Assembly (NCBI RefSeq): GCF_004214935.1
Contig: NZ_SFCC01000008.1
Location: 62,001-126,000, forward strand
From: Amycolatopsis suaedae
Lineage (GTDB): Bacteria > Actinomycetota > Actinomycetes > Mycobacteriales > Pseudonocardiaceae
Length of the DNA stretch: 64,000 nt
Direction of reading: 5' to 3'
The notes below the pieces were generated by a model. That model was not told the DNA's origin, searched no databases, and was given only the letters and a program-made list of their open reading frames with translations. The position numbers and the translations under genes are program-made. Shown piece by piece: positions 35,542-44,415 of this stretch (positions are counted from its first letter, which is position 1; every line of letters starts with the position of its first letter).

Positions 35542-36650
35542 GCCGTCTCCTTCTCCACCGCCAGCCGGTACCCCCGCTTGACCACGGTCTGCACCATCCG
35601 CCCCTCCCCCAGCGCCGTACGCAGCCGCCCGACCGCGGTCTCCACCGCGTGCTCCTCGCCACCGGCGGGCAGTGCCGCGATCAGTTCCCGCCGGGAGAGC
35701 ACCCGGCCGGGCTCGGCGGCCAGCGCCCGCAGCACGGCCATCGGCGCCGGGGCCACCCCGCACAGCTCACCGTCGACGACGGCCGCCTGCCCGCGTAGCT
35801 GTACCTGCCTGCCCGCGACCCGCAGCAGGGGCGAGCGGTCCACCAGTGCCTGGGTCAGCGTGCGGGCCAGCGCCCCGATCCGCGCCCGCTCGGGCTGCAC
35901 GACCGGGATACCGAGCGCGGCGAGCGGGCCGGCGCAGATCGGACCGACGCAGGCCACCAGCACCCGGTGCCGGAACGCGTCGACCAGCTCGGCGTGCCTG
36001 CCGGTGCGCCGCGCGACGGCGAGCACGCTGGCGGCCGCGGGCGCGCTGGTGAACGGCATCGCGTCGACGGAACCCTCCAGCACGGCGTCGATCAGCCGGT
36101 CCAGCGGTCCCGGGTCGGCTGGCCCGACCCAGCGGTAGACAGGCACCTCGAGCACCTCGGCACCGGCTGCCCGCAGCGACTCGGCGAAGTAGGGCAGCGG
36201 CTCCCCGTGCAGCTGCACCGCGATCCGCAGACCGTCCACACCGGAGTCCAGCAGGTACTGCAGCAGCTCCGCGTTGCTCTCCGACGCCGGCGAGTACCGC
36301 TCGGCCAGGCCGGCCGCCCGCACCGCACCACGTGCCTTCGGGCCGCGAGCCAGCACCGCGGCCCGGCCCAGCGCGGCCAGTGTCTCGGATCCCAGACCCC
36401 AGCCCTCCGCTGCCTCGATCCAGCCGCGGAAGCCGATCCCGGTGGTCGCCACGACCACGTCCGGCGGCTGGTCGAGCAGGTTGCGGGTGGCCGCGTACAA
36501 CTCGGTGTCGTCGGCCAGCGGGACGATCCGGATCGCCGGCCCGTACCGCACGGTCGCGCCGCGGCGCACCAGCAGCGCGCCCAGCTCGTCCGCGCGGCGC
36601 GCGGCGGTGATCCCGATGGCGTACCCGGCCAGCGGCGACACCTCGGTCAT
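35538..36650 (-). CDS. nnaR: NnaR-type regulator: HemD-like domain fused to an OmpR-type winged helix
   Basis: 370 residues. The first 260 or so have the uroporphyrinogen-III synthase fold (GYAIGITAARRADELGALL, TTGIGFRGWIEAAEGWGL, VACVGPICAGPLAALGIPVVQPERARIGAL). The rest is an OmpR/PhoB-like winged helix (VLRALAAEPGRVLSRRELIAALP, EHAVETAVGRLRTALGEGRMVQTVVKRGYRL). In Streptomyces and Mycobacterium this architecture is NnaR, which works with GlnR to activate nitrate/nitrite assimilation genes. Its place in the operon after nirD (ATGA overlap) agrees, and implies positive feedback. It may also retain HemD activity for sirohaem supply, which cannot be judged here. Confidence 0.9.
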   Translation of the reverse strand: MTEVSPLAGYAIGITAARRADELGALLVRRGATVRYGPAIRIVPLADDTELYAATRNLLDQPPDVVVATTGIGFRGWIEAAEGWGLGSETLAALGRAAVLARGPKARGAVRAAGLAERYSPASESNAELLQYLLDSGVDGLRIAVQLHGEPLPYFAESLRAAGAEVLEVPVYRWVGPADPGPLDRLIDAVLEGSVDAMPFTSAPAAASVLAVARRTGRHAELVDAFRHRVLVACVGPICAGPLAALGIPVVQPERARIGALARTLTQALVDRSPLLRVAGRQVQLRGQAAVVDGELCGVAPAPMAVLRALAAEPGRVLSRRELIAALPAGGEEHAVETAVGRLRTALGEGRMVQTVVKRGYRLAVEKETA

Positions 36651-36970
36651 GGCCCCGCCAGGTACAGCGTCCCGCCGCGGACCTCGACGGGATGCGTCCG
36701 CACCCGCACCGCGGGGTCGTCGACGCACTCGCCGGTCCGCAGGTCGAACCGCTGCTTGTGCATGGGCGAGGCCACCACCGGTGTCCCGGCGTGGTCGCCG
36801 AGAATGCCGCGCGACAGGACGGCGGCGCCGGAGAACGGGTCGGTGTTGGCCAGGCCGTAGAACTCTCCGTCGGCGTAGTGGAACACCGCGACCTGTTCAC
36901 CGGTCGGCAGCAGGGCCGCGACACCGGTGCCCACCGGCACGTCCTCGGCCGCGCACAGGACGACGTTCAT
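36647..36970 (-). CDS. nirD: Nitrite reductase (NADH) small subunit NirD
   Basis: 107 residues with the Rieske-like fold of NirD: LPTGEQVAVFHYADGEFYGLANTDPFSGAAVLSRGILGD, VVASPMHKQRFDLRTGECVDDP and VRVRTHPVEVRGG. As usual for NirD, the Rieske cysteine/histidine ligands are absent. It partners with NirB. ATG 36970 overlaps the nirB stop by 4 nt, and its own stop overlaps the nnaR start by 4 nt. Confidence 0.95.
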   Translation of the reverse strand: MNVVLCAAEDVPVGTGVAALLPTGEQVAVFHYADGEFYGLANTDPFSGAAVLSRGILGDHAGTPVVASPMHKQRFDLRTGECVDDPAVRVRTHPVEVRGGTLYLAGP

Positions 36971-39471
36971 GTCCGTACCTCCGGGACACCCAGCAGGACC
37001 GGCACCGGCTGCTCCCGTTCGGTCCGGAACGAGATCGTCGGGTCGGGCGTGCCGGGAGCGTTGACGAACGAGCTGAACCGCGCCAGCTTCTCCGGGTCCT
37101 CCAGCACTCCGCGCCACTCGTCGGCGTAGCCGTCGACGTGCTTGGCCATCGCCGCGTCCAGCTCCTCGCAGATGCCCAGCCGGTCGTCGACGATCACCTC
37201 ACGCAGGTGATCGAGCCCGCCGTCCAGTTCCTCGATCCACGGCGCCGTGCGCTGCAGGCGGTCGGCCGTGCGCACGTAGAACATCAGGAACCGGTCGATG
37301 GTGCGGATCAGCGTCTCGCTGTCCACATCGGACACCAGCAGCTCGGCGTGCCGCGGTGTCGTGCCGCCGTTGCCGCCGACGTAGAGGTTCCAGCCGGACT
37401 CGGTGGCGATCACGCCGAAGTCCTTGCCCCTTGCCTCGGCGCACTCACGCGCACACCCGGACACCGCCGCCTTGATCTTGTGCGGCGAGCGCAGGCCGCG
37501 GTACCGCAGTTCCAGCTCGATCGCCATGCCGACGCTGTCCTGCACGCCGTAGCGGCACCAGGTCGAGCCGACGCAGGACTTCACCGTGCGCAGCGCCTTG
37601 CCGTAGGCGTGGCCCGACTCGAAGCCCGCGTCGACCAGGCGGCGCCAGATCAGCGGCAGCTGGTCGACGGTCGCGCCGAACAGGTCGATGCGCTGGCCAC
37701 CGGTGATCTTGGTGTACAGCGAGAACTCCTCGGCCACCTCGGCGATGACCTTCAGCCGGGCAGGCGTGATCTCCCCGCCGGGAATGCGCGGCACGACGGA
37801 GTAGCTGCCGTTGCGCTGGATGTTGGCCAGGAACCGGTCGTTGGTGTCCTGCAGCCCGGCCTGCTCGCCGTCGAGAATGTGGCCGTTGCCCAGCGTCGCC
37901 AGGATCGAGGCCACCGCGGGCTTGCAGATCGCGCAGCCCGATCCGGTGCCGTGCTTGCTCACCAGTTCGCCGAACGTCGTGATCCGGGTGGCCTGGACGA
38001 TCTCGAACAGTTCCCTGCGGGAGAACGCGAAGTGCTCGCACACCGCCGACGACTGCTGAACGCCGCAGGAGTCGAGCAGCTTGCCCAGCATCGGGACGCA
38101 GGACCCGCACGCGGTGCCCGCACGGGTGCACGCCTTGACCGACGCGACGTCGGAGCAGCCCTTCTCCAGGATCGCCGTGGTGATGTCCTGTTTGGTGACC
38201 GCGTTGCAGGAACACACCTGCGCCGACGGCGGTAGTGCGTCCACGCCGACGCCGCCACCGCCCGACGGTGCCAGCAGCGATGCCGGGTCGCCCGGCAGCG
38301 GCTTGCCGACCAGCGTGCGCAGCAGTGGGTAGCGGCTGGCGTCCCCGACGAAGACGCCGCCGAGCAGCGTCAGGTCGGCGTCGACCACCAGCTTCTGGTA
38401 GCTGCCGGCGACGGCGTCGGCGAACACCACCTCGCGGGCGCCCTCGGTTCTCGCGTGCGCGTCGCCGAAACTGGCGACGTCGACGCCGAGCAGTTTCAGC
38501 TTCGTCGACGTGTCCGGTTCCTGGACGGCAGCCTGCCCGCCGAGCAGCTGGGCGGCGACCGCCTCGGCCATCGCGTAGCCGGGGGCCACGATGCCGTACA
38601 CCGATCCCTCGACGGCGGCGCACTCACCGATGGCGTAGACGGCCTCGTCCCCGGTACGGCAGGAGCTGTCCACCAGCACACCGCCCCTGGGCCCGACGTC
38701 GAGTCCGCAGCCGCGGGCGAGGTCGTCGCGCGGCCGGATCCCGGCGGAGAACACCACCAGGTCCAGGTCGAGTTCGGTGCCGTTGCCCAGGGTGGCCAGC
38801 AGCCGGTCGCCGTCGGCCTCGATCCGCTCGGTGGTCGTTGCGGTGTGGACGGTGACGTCCAGCTCGGTGATGAGGTCCTTCAGCAGTCCCCCGCCACCGT
38901 CGTCGACCTGCAGCGGCATCAGCCGCGGCGCCATCTCGACCACGTGCGGCGACAAACCCAGGTCCCGCAGTGCCTTGGCCGCCTCCAGTCCGAGCAGCCC
39001 GCCACCGACCACCAGTGCCGCCCGCCTGCCACGGCCGGACCGCTCGACGGCGGCGCGGATGGCGTCCAGGTCGTCGATCGTGCGGTAGGTGAAGCAGCCG
39101 GGCAGGTCGCGCCCGGGCACCGGCGGGACGAACGGTACCGAGCCGGTGGCCAGCACCAGTGCGTCATAGCCCAGCTCCAGCGACGCCGAGCGCACCGTCC
39201 GCCGCTCCCGGTCGACGGCCAGCACCGGGTCGCCGAGGCGCAGGTCGACCAGCGGGTCACCGGCGTAGTCGGCGCCGGGCAGGGCCAGCGCACCGGCATC
39301 CCAGCCGTCCACATAGGACGTGAGTGCGACCCGGTCGTAGGCGGGGCGGGACTCCTCGGCGAACACGGTGATCCGCCACTGCCCGTCGGTGTCGAGCTTG
39401 CGTACGGTCTCCACCAGCCGGTGCGCGACCATGCCGTGCCCGGCGACGACCAGCCTGCGTGTCTCAGACAT
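36967..39471 (-). CDS. nirB: Nitrite reductase (NADH) large subunit NirB
   Basis: 834 residues. Domains in order: FAD/NAD(P)H-binding oxidoreductase (VVAGHGMVAHRLVE; second Rossmann site ALVVGGGLLGLEAAKALRDLG), a [2Fe-2S] BFD-type domain (CSCNAVTK ... CTRAGTACGSC), a second BFD-like region (GSGCAICKPAV), and the sirohaem/[4Fe-4S] reductase part with ligands in KSCVGSTWC and SGCARECAEARGKDFG. It reduces nitrite to ammonium in the cytosol with six electrons from NADH. Start ATG 39471 overlaps the narK stop by 8 nt. Contains two GTCC-N5-GGAC palindromes (37321, 39307). Confidence 0.96.
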   Translation of the reverse strand: MSETRRLVVAGHGMVAHRLVETVRKLDTDGQWRITVFAEESRPAYDRVALTSYVDGWDAGALALPGADYAGDPLVDLRLGDPVLAVDRERRTVRSASLELGYDALVLATGSVPFVPPVPGRDLPGCFTYRTIDDLDAIRAAVERSGRGRRAALVVGGGLLGLEAAKALRDLGLSPHVVEMAPRLMPLQVDDGGGGLLKDLITELDVTVHTATTTERIEADGDRLLATLGNGTELDLDLVVFSAGIRPRDDLARGCGLDVGPRGGVLVDSSCRTGDEAVYAIGECAAVEGSVYGIVAPGYAMAEAVAAQLLGGQAAVQEPDTSTKLKLLGVDVASFGDAHARTEGAREVVFADAVAGSYQKLVVDADLTLLGGVFVGDASRYPLLRTLVGKPLPGDPASLLAPSGGGGVGVDALPPSAQVCSCNAVTKQDITTAILEKGCSDVASVKACTRAGTACGSCVPMLGKLLDSCGVQQSSAVCEHFAFSRRELFEIVQATRITTFGELVSKHGTGSGCAICKPAVASILATLGNGHILDGEQAGLQDTNDRFLANIQRNGSYSVVPRIPGGEITPARLKVIAEVAEEFSLYTKITGGQRIDLFGATVDQLPLIWRRLVDAGFESGHAYGKALRTVKSCVGSTWCRYGVQDSVGMAIELELRYRGLRSPHKIKAAVSGCARECAEARGKDFGVIATESGWNLYVGGNGGTTPRHAELLVSDVDSETLIRTIDRFLMFYVRTADRLQRTAPWIEELDGGLDHLREVIVDDRLGICEELDAAMAKHVDGYADEWRGVLEDPEKLARFSSFVNAPGTPDPTISFRTEREQPVPVLLGVPEVRT

Positions 39472-40813
39472 CGGCGCCCGCCAGGGCCAGCCGGGACGGC
39501 GTCGCGGCGGTCGCCGCCGAGCGGCGCAGGTACACCACCCAGGTCAGCACGCCGCACAGGCCGTAGAACGCCAGGAATCCGGCGAACGCGGGAACCCCGC
39601 TGCCGCTCTGGCCGAACGACGTCCGGAACGCCAGGTTGATGAACAGCCCGCCGAGCGCGCCGATCGCTCCGGCCAGACCGATCAGCGCACCGGACAGCCT
39701 GCGCGAGCGGAGCAGTTCGGCCTCCCGGTCGCCGCCGGCGGCGATCGCGTTCGCCGCCTTGGCGACGAAGATCGCCGGGATCATCTTGTACGTCGACCCG
39801 TTGCCCACGCCGGACAGGACGAACAACGCGATGAACGCGCCGGTGAACAGCGGGAGCGAACCGGCGTTGGAGGCCACGATCGCCACCACGGTCACCGCGG
39901 CCATGCCGGCGAACGTCACGAAGGTGACCCGGGCACCGCCCAGGCGGTCGGACAGCCTGCCGCCGACCGGCCGGATCAGCGATCCGATGAGCGGGCCGAG
40001 GAACGTGACGGCGGCTGCCTGCAGCGGCGTGCTGCCGAACTGGCTCTGCAGCACCAGGCCGAACGCGAAGCTGTAGCCGATGAACGAGCCGAACGTCCCG
40101 ATGTAGAGCAGCGACATGACCCAGGAGTGCGGCTCACGCACCACCTCGCGCAGCGCGCCGGTGTCACCGCGGACGCTGGCGATGTTGTCCATGTACAGCG
40201 CGGCGCAGACCGCGGCGATCACCAGCAGCGGGATGTAGACGAACAGCACCACCCGCGGCGCGGACGCACCCGCGGTGCCGATCACCAGCAGGCCGACCAG
40301 TTGCACGGCCGCGACACCGAGGTTGCCGCCGCCGGCGTTGAGGCCGAGCGCCCAGCCCTTCAGCCGTTCCGGGTAGAAGGTGTTGATGTTGGCCATCGAG
40401 GAGGCGAAGTTGCCGCCTCCGACGCCGCCGAGCGCGGCCACCAGCATGAACGTGCCGAGCGAGGTGCCCGGCTGCATCACGATCGCGGCCGCCACCGTCG
40501 GGACCAGCAGCAGCGTGGCGCTGATGATCGTCCAGTTGCGGCCGCCGAACCGGGCCACGGCGAACGTGTAGGGCAGCCGCATCAGGGCGCCGACCACGGT
40601 CGGCGTCGACACCAGGAGGAACTTGTCGGCGGCGGTGAGCCCGTACTCCGGTCCCATGAACAGGACCATGACCGACCACAGTGTCCAGACGGAGAACCCG
40701 ACATGTTCGGCGAGGATGGAGAACCACAGGTTGCGGGTGGCGATCCGCTTGCCCTTCGATTCCCAGAACCCCTCGTCCTCGGGATCCCAGTGCTGGATCC
40801 AGCGCTTGCTCAT
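39464..40813 (-). CDS. narK: Nitrate/nitrite transporter, NarK type (MFS)
   Basis: 449 residues with about 12 helices of the MFS nitrate/nitrite porter family. Signature regions are RNLWFSILAEHVGFSVWTLWSVMVLFM near the N-terminus, FGGRNWTIISATLL and the glycine-rich nitrate motifs GGVGGGNFASSMANINTFYPERLKGWALGLNAGGGNLGV and GVGNGSTYKMIPAIF. Imports nitrate for the reductases of the same operon. It starts 12 bp after the FAD oxidoreductase gene and overlaps nirB by 8 nt. Confidence 0.95.
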   Translation of the reverse strand: MSKRWIQHWDPEDEGFWESKGKRIATRNLWFSILAEHVGFSVWTLWSVMVLFMGPEYGLTAADKFLLVSTPTVVGALMRLPYTFAVARFGGRNWTIISATLLLVPTVAAAIVMQPGTSLGTFMLVAALGGVGGGNFASSMANINTFYPERLKGWALGLNAGGGNLGVAAVQLVGLLVIGTAGASAPRVVLFVYIPLLVIAAVCAALYMDNIASVRGDTGALREVVREPHSWVMSLLYIGTFGSFIGYSFAFGLVLQSQFGSTPLQAAAVTFLGPLIGSLIRPVGGRLSDRLGGARVTFVTFAGMAAVTVVAIVASNAGSLPLFTGAFIALFVLSGVGNGSTYKMIPAIFVAKAANAIAAGGDREAELLRSRRLSGALIGLAGAIGALGGLFINLAFRTSFGQSGSGVPAFAGFLAFYGLCGVLTWVVYLRRSAATAATPSRLALAGADV

Positions 40814-40825
40814 GTTCTCGCTCCT

Positions 40826-42250
40826 TCAGGACGTTTCGGCCAGCCAGTCCGCGATGCCGCGCACGGTGTCGGCACAGGTGCCACATCCGGTGGTGGCACG
40901 GGTCGCCTCGGCCAGCTCGGACACGCCGGTCGCACCGGCGCGCCAGCACTGCACGAGACGGCCCTTGGTCACGGAGTTGCACCGGCAGATCACCGCCGAC
41001 GCGGGCAGGTCGGCAGGGTTGTCGGTCGTGGGTGCCGTGTCGTCGCCGACCCGGCCGAGCAGCGTCCCGAGCCGGTCGGCCGGCAGCGGGATGCCACGGT
41101 CGTAGTGCTGGACCAGCCGCGCCGCCGCGGCCGGCGTGCCGAGCACGATGGCGCCGGCCGCGCGGTCACCGCGGACGACGAGCTTGGCGTAGTGGCCACG
41201 GGCAGGATCGCTGACCGTGACCACCTCGTCCGCCGGGTCGGCGGTGTGCGGATCACCGAACGCGGCCAGGTCGATGTCGCGTGCCTTGAGCCGGGTCACC
41301 ACCGGGGTGCCGCGGTAGCGGGCGGCGGTGTCGGTTCCGGTGAGCAGGTCGGCCAGTACCGCCGCCTGTTCCCAGGCCGGCTGCACCAGGCCGGAGACGG
41401 TGCCGGGGTGCTGGGCGCAGTCGCCGAGCGCGTGGATGCGGCCGTCGCTGGTGCGCAGGGCGTCGTCGACGAGGATGCCGCGGTCCACGTCGAGCCCGGC
41501 CCCGGCGGCCAGTGCGGTGTCGGCTCGCACCCCGGCCGACACGACGACGAGGTCGGCGGGAACCAGGGTTCCGTCGTCGAGTTTGAGCCCGTCGCCGGGG
41601 AGATAACGGGCCGCGGTGACCCCGAGGCGGAACTCGATGCCGAGCCGGGCCAGCGTTCCGGCGAGCACCCGGCCGCCCTCGGGATCGAGCTGGCGTTCCA
41701 TCAGGTGGCCGACCGGGTGCACGACGGTGACCAGGTTGCCGCGGCCGGCCAGTCCCCTGGCCGCCTCCAGGCCGAGCAGTCCGCCACCGAGTACCGCGAC
41801 GGGGGCGCCCACCCGGGCGGCGGCCAGGATGCGGTCGCAGTCGTCGAGGCTCCGGAAGGCCACGACGCCGTCGGCGTCGGCCAGTCCCTCCACCGGCGGC
41901 AGCCAGGGACGTGCGCCGGTCGCCAGCACCAGCACGTCGTAGTCCACTGTGGACCCATCGGCCAGGTGCACGACGCGGTTGTCCCGGTCGATCCCCGTTG
42001 TCTGGGTTCCCAGACGCAGGTCCACGCGGTGTCGTTCGGCCCAGTCCTCGTCGTGCAGCGCGACCGAGTCCGGCGTCATCGTCCCGGCGACGACCGCGGA
42101 CAGCAGCACCCGGTTGTACGCAGGCCGCGGCTCACCTCCGATCACGGTCAGGTCGACGACGGCACCGGCCGGGTCGCGGCGGCGGATCTCCTCGGCCAGC
42201 CTGGCGCCCGCCATGCCGTAACCGACCACGACGACCCTGCGCGCGCTCAC
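40826..42250 (-). CDS. FAD-dependent oxidoreductase with BFD [2Fe-2S] domain; electron-transfer partner of nitrate reductase
   Basis: 474 residues. An FAD site (VVVVGYGMAGARLAEEI), a central NAD(P)H site (VAVLGGGLLGLEAARGLAG) and the pattern of nitrite-reductase-type flavoproteins end in a BFD-like [2Fe-2S] domain (CRCNSVTKGR ... TTGCGTCADTV). It matches the N-terminal half of NirB but has no sirohaem part. It most likely passes electrons from NADH to the adjacent molybdenum nitrate reductase, which itself has only one N-terminal cluster. GTG 42250 overlaps the reductase stop (GTGA). In the A. mediterranei nas operon, as I recall it, the equivalent gene has this position. Confidence 0.9.
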   Translation of the reverse strand: MSARRVVVVGYGMAGARLAEEIRRRDPAGAVVDLTVIGGEPRPAYNRVLLSAVVAGTMTPDSVALHDEDWAERHRVDLRLGTQTTGIDRDNRVVHLADGSTVDYDVLVLATGARPWLPPVEGLADADGVVAFRSLDDCDRILAAARVGAPVAVLGGGLLGLEAARGLAGRGNLVTVVHPVGHLMERQLDPEGGRVLAGTLARLGIEFRLGVTAARYLPGDGLKLDDGTLVPADLVVVSAGVRADTALAAGAGLDVDRGILVDDALRTSDGRIHALGDCAQHPGTVSGLVQPAWEQAAVLADLLTGTDTAARYRGTPVVTRLKARDIDLAAFGDPHTADPADEVVTVSDPARGHYAKLVVRGDRAAGAIVLGTPAAAARLVQHYDRGIPLPADRLGTLLGRVGDDTAPTTDNPADLPASAVICRCNSVTKGRLVQCWRAGATGVSELAEATRATTGCGTCADTVRGIADWLAETS

Positions 42251-44274
42251 CGGTCGGCTCCGATCCGGACGGCGCAGGTCTTGAACTCGGGCATCCGGCT
42301 GGTCGGGTCCAGCGCCGGGTTGGTCAGCAGGTTGGCCCGCCCGGCACCGGGAAAGTGGAAGGGCAGGAACACCACGTCCGGACGCAGCGTGGCGACACAG
42401 CGCACCCTGGCGGTGGTCTCGCCGCGGCGGGAAGTCACCTTCGCCAGGTCCCCGTCGGCCAGGCCGGCGCGGGCGGCGGTGTCCGGATGTACCTCGACGA
42501 AGACCTCCGGCGCGACGTCGTTCAGCTCGGTCACCAGCCGGGTCTGCGCTCCGGACTGGTACTGCGTGAGGACCCGCCCGGTGGTGGCGTGCAACGGGAA
42601 ACCGGCGTCCGTCGGCTCGGCGGGCCCGGTGTGGTCGACCGGCACGAAGCGGGCCCGGCCGTCCGGGTGGGCGAACCGGTCGGCGAACAACCGTGGCGTG
42701 CCCGGGTGTCTGGTATCCAAGACCGGCCAGTGCAGCCGTTCGCCCGCCGCAAGCCGTTCGTAGGTGATGCCGGAGTAGTCGGCGAGCCCGCCGCGGGAGG
42801 CTTCCCGTAGTTCGGCGAAGACGGTCTCGGCGTCGGCGGGAAACCGATGGGCGGGCTGCCCCAGCCTGTCTGCGATCCCAGACAACACGTCGAGGTCCGT
42901 GCGTACCCCGTCCGGCGGATCGACCGCGCGGCGGCGCAGCAGTACCCGGCCTTCGAGATTGGTCATCGTGCCGTCCTCCTCGGCCCACTGCGTCACGGGG
43001 AACACGACGTCGGCCATGGCGGCGGTCTCGGACAGCACCAGGTCACAGACCACCAGGAGGTCGAGCGCCGACAACCTGTCTGAGATCCGAGACGCGTGTG
43101 GTGCGGAGACCACCGGATTGCTGCCGAACACCAGCAGGCTGCGGGGTCCGTCCGGGGTACCGAGGGCATCCAGCAGCTCGAACGCGGACCGGCCGGGACC
43201 CGGCAGATCCTCGGGTCTGACATCCCAGACTCGGGCGACGTGCGCGCGGGCGGCGGGATCGTCGATCCGGCGGTACCCCGGAAGCTGGTCGGCCTTCTGC
43301 CCGTGCTCACGTCCGCCCTGGCCGTTTCCCTGGCCGGTCAGGCAGCCGTAGCCGGATCGCGTCCCGCCGGGCAGACCGAGCGCGAGTGCGAGGTTGATCC
43401 AGCCACTGACCGTGTCGACGCCGGTGGAGTGCTGCTCGGTGCCCCTGGCGGTGAGGATGTAGGCGTTTCCGGCGGCGAGCCGGGCGGCCAGCCAGCGCTG
43501 GTCCGCGGCGGAGACACCGGTCACCCGCTCGGCCCGTTCCGGCCACCAGCCCGCGGCGATCCGCCACACCGCGTCGAACCCGATGGTCCGGCTGTCCACA
43601 TAGGACCTGTCGAGGTGGCCGTCGGCCACGACGGCGTGCAGGACTCCCAGCGCCAGCGCGAGATCGGTGCCCGGCGCGGGGGCGAGGTGGCGGGCGGCCC
43701 GCTCGGCGGTGGCCGTCCGCCGCGGGTCGACCACGATCAGCTCAGCCGAACGCAGGTGCTGCAGGAACGGGGGCATCGTCTCGGCCGGGTTCGACCCGAC
43801 GAGCAACACGGTGTCGGCGTCGGTGAGGTCACCGAGCGGGAACGGCAGCCCGCGGTCGATCCCGAACGCCCGGTTCCCCGCGGCCGCGGCCGAGGACATG
43901 CAGAACCGGCCGTTGTAGTCGATCTGCGAGGTACCCAGCGCGACACGCGCGAACTTGCCCAGCAGGTAGGCCTTCTCATTGGTCAGGCCGCCACCGCCGA
44001 ACACGGCGTTGGCGTCCGGACCGGACTCGCCGCGCAACCGGATCAGCTCGGCGGCGACCAGGTCCAGTGCCTCGTCCCAGCCGGCCGGGGTCAGCTCGCC
44101 GTCCCTGCGGATCAGCGGCGTGGTGAGCCGCCGCGGTGAGTCCAGCAGGGCCGCCGCGGTCCAGCCCTTCTGGCACAGGCCGCCGGCGCGCGGGGAGATC
44201 CGCACGCCACCGGCGGTGGCGCGCAGGTCCATTCCACACTGCAGGGCGCAGTAGGGGCACTGGCTGGGCGTCAC
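42247..44274 (-). CDS. Assimilatory nitrate reductase, molybdopterin catalytic subunit (NasA/NarB type)
   Basis: 675 residues. The [4Fe-4S] ligands are C6, C9, C13 and C34 (CPYCALQC ... CQKGW). The molybdopterin-guanine-dinucleotide parts include DYNGRFCMSSAAAAGNRAFG, LLVGSNPAETMPP, GYGCLTGQGNGQGGREHGQKADQLPGYR (given in part: QGNGQGGREHG) and the C-terminal dinucleotide-binding barrel (TTGRVLTQYQSGAQT). It reduces nitrate to nitrite in the cytosol; there is no Tat signal. GTG 44274 sits 7 nt after AAGGA; GTG 44280 would be too close. It heads the seven-gene operon. Three GTCT-N8-AGAC palindromes fall within 360 bp and a fourth nearby. Confidence 0.94.
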   Translation of the reverse strand: MTPSQCPYCALQCGMDLRATAGGVRISPRAGGLCQKGWTAAALLDSPRRLTTPLIRRDGELTPAGWDEALDLVAAELIRLRGESGPDANAVFGGGGLTNEKAYLLGKFARVALGTSQIDYNGRFCMSSAAAAGNRAFGIDRGLPFPLGDLTDADTVLLVGSNPAETMPPFLQHLRSAELIVVDPRRTATAERAARHLAPAPGTDLALALGVLHAVVADGHLDRSYVDSRTIGFDAVWRIAAGWWPERAERVTGVSAADQRWLAARLAAGNAYILTARGTEQHSTGVDTVSGWINLALALGLPGGTRSGYGCLTGQGNGQGGREHGQKADQLPGYRRIDDPAARAHVARVWDVRPEDLPGPGRSAFELLDALGTPDGPRSLLVFGSNPVVSAPHASRISDRLSALDLLVVCDLVLSETAAMADVVFPVTQWAEEDGTMTNLEGRVLLRRRAVDPPDGVRTDLDVLSGIADRLGQPAHRFPADAETVFAELREASRGGLADYSGITYERLAAGERLHWPVLDTRHPGTPRLFADRFAHPDGRARFVPVDHTGPAEPTDAGFPLHATTGRVLTQYQSGAQTRLVTELNDVAPEVFVEVHPDTAARAGLADGDLAKVTSRRGETTARVRCVATLRPDVVFLPFHFPGAGRANLLTNPALDPTSRMPEFKTCAVRIGADR

Positions 44275-44341
44275 GGGCACGTCCTTTCGGCGGGGACGTT
44301 CCCGAAACTAAGCAGCGAGTGTTACTCGGGTGTGCCGGAAT

Positions 44342-44357
44342 GTTTCAGGCGTTTGAC
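44342..44357 (-). promoter_or_regulatory. GlnR box candidate upstream of the nitrate operon
   Basis: On the minus strand: GTCAA-ACGCCT-GAAAC, close to the actinomycete GlnR pattern GTnAC-n6-GAAAC (one mismatch in ten conserved positions). It lies 67 bp before the nitrate reductase start. A second, weaker half-site (GTAAC) lies further downstream at a spacing I could not fit cleanly. GlnR control is expected for this operon from work in related genera. Confidence 0.5.
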
Positions 44358-44415
44358 ATTGCTCCGGCAATGCGGGCGCGTCGCGGTGAGGGCGCCGGGC
44401 CGTCACGGCGTGCTC

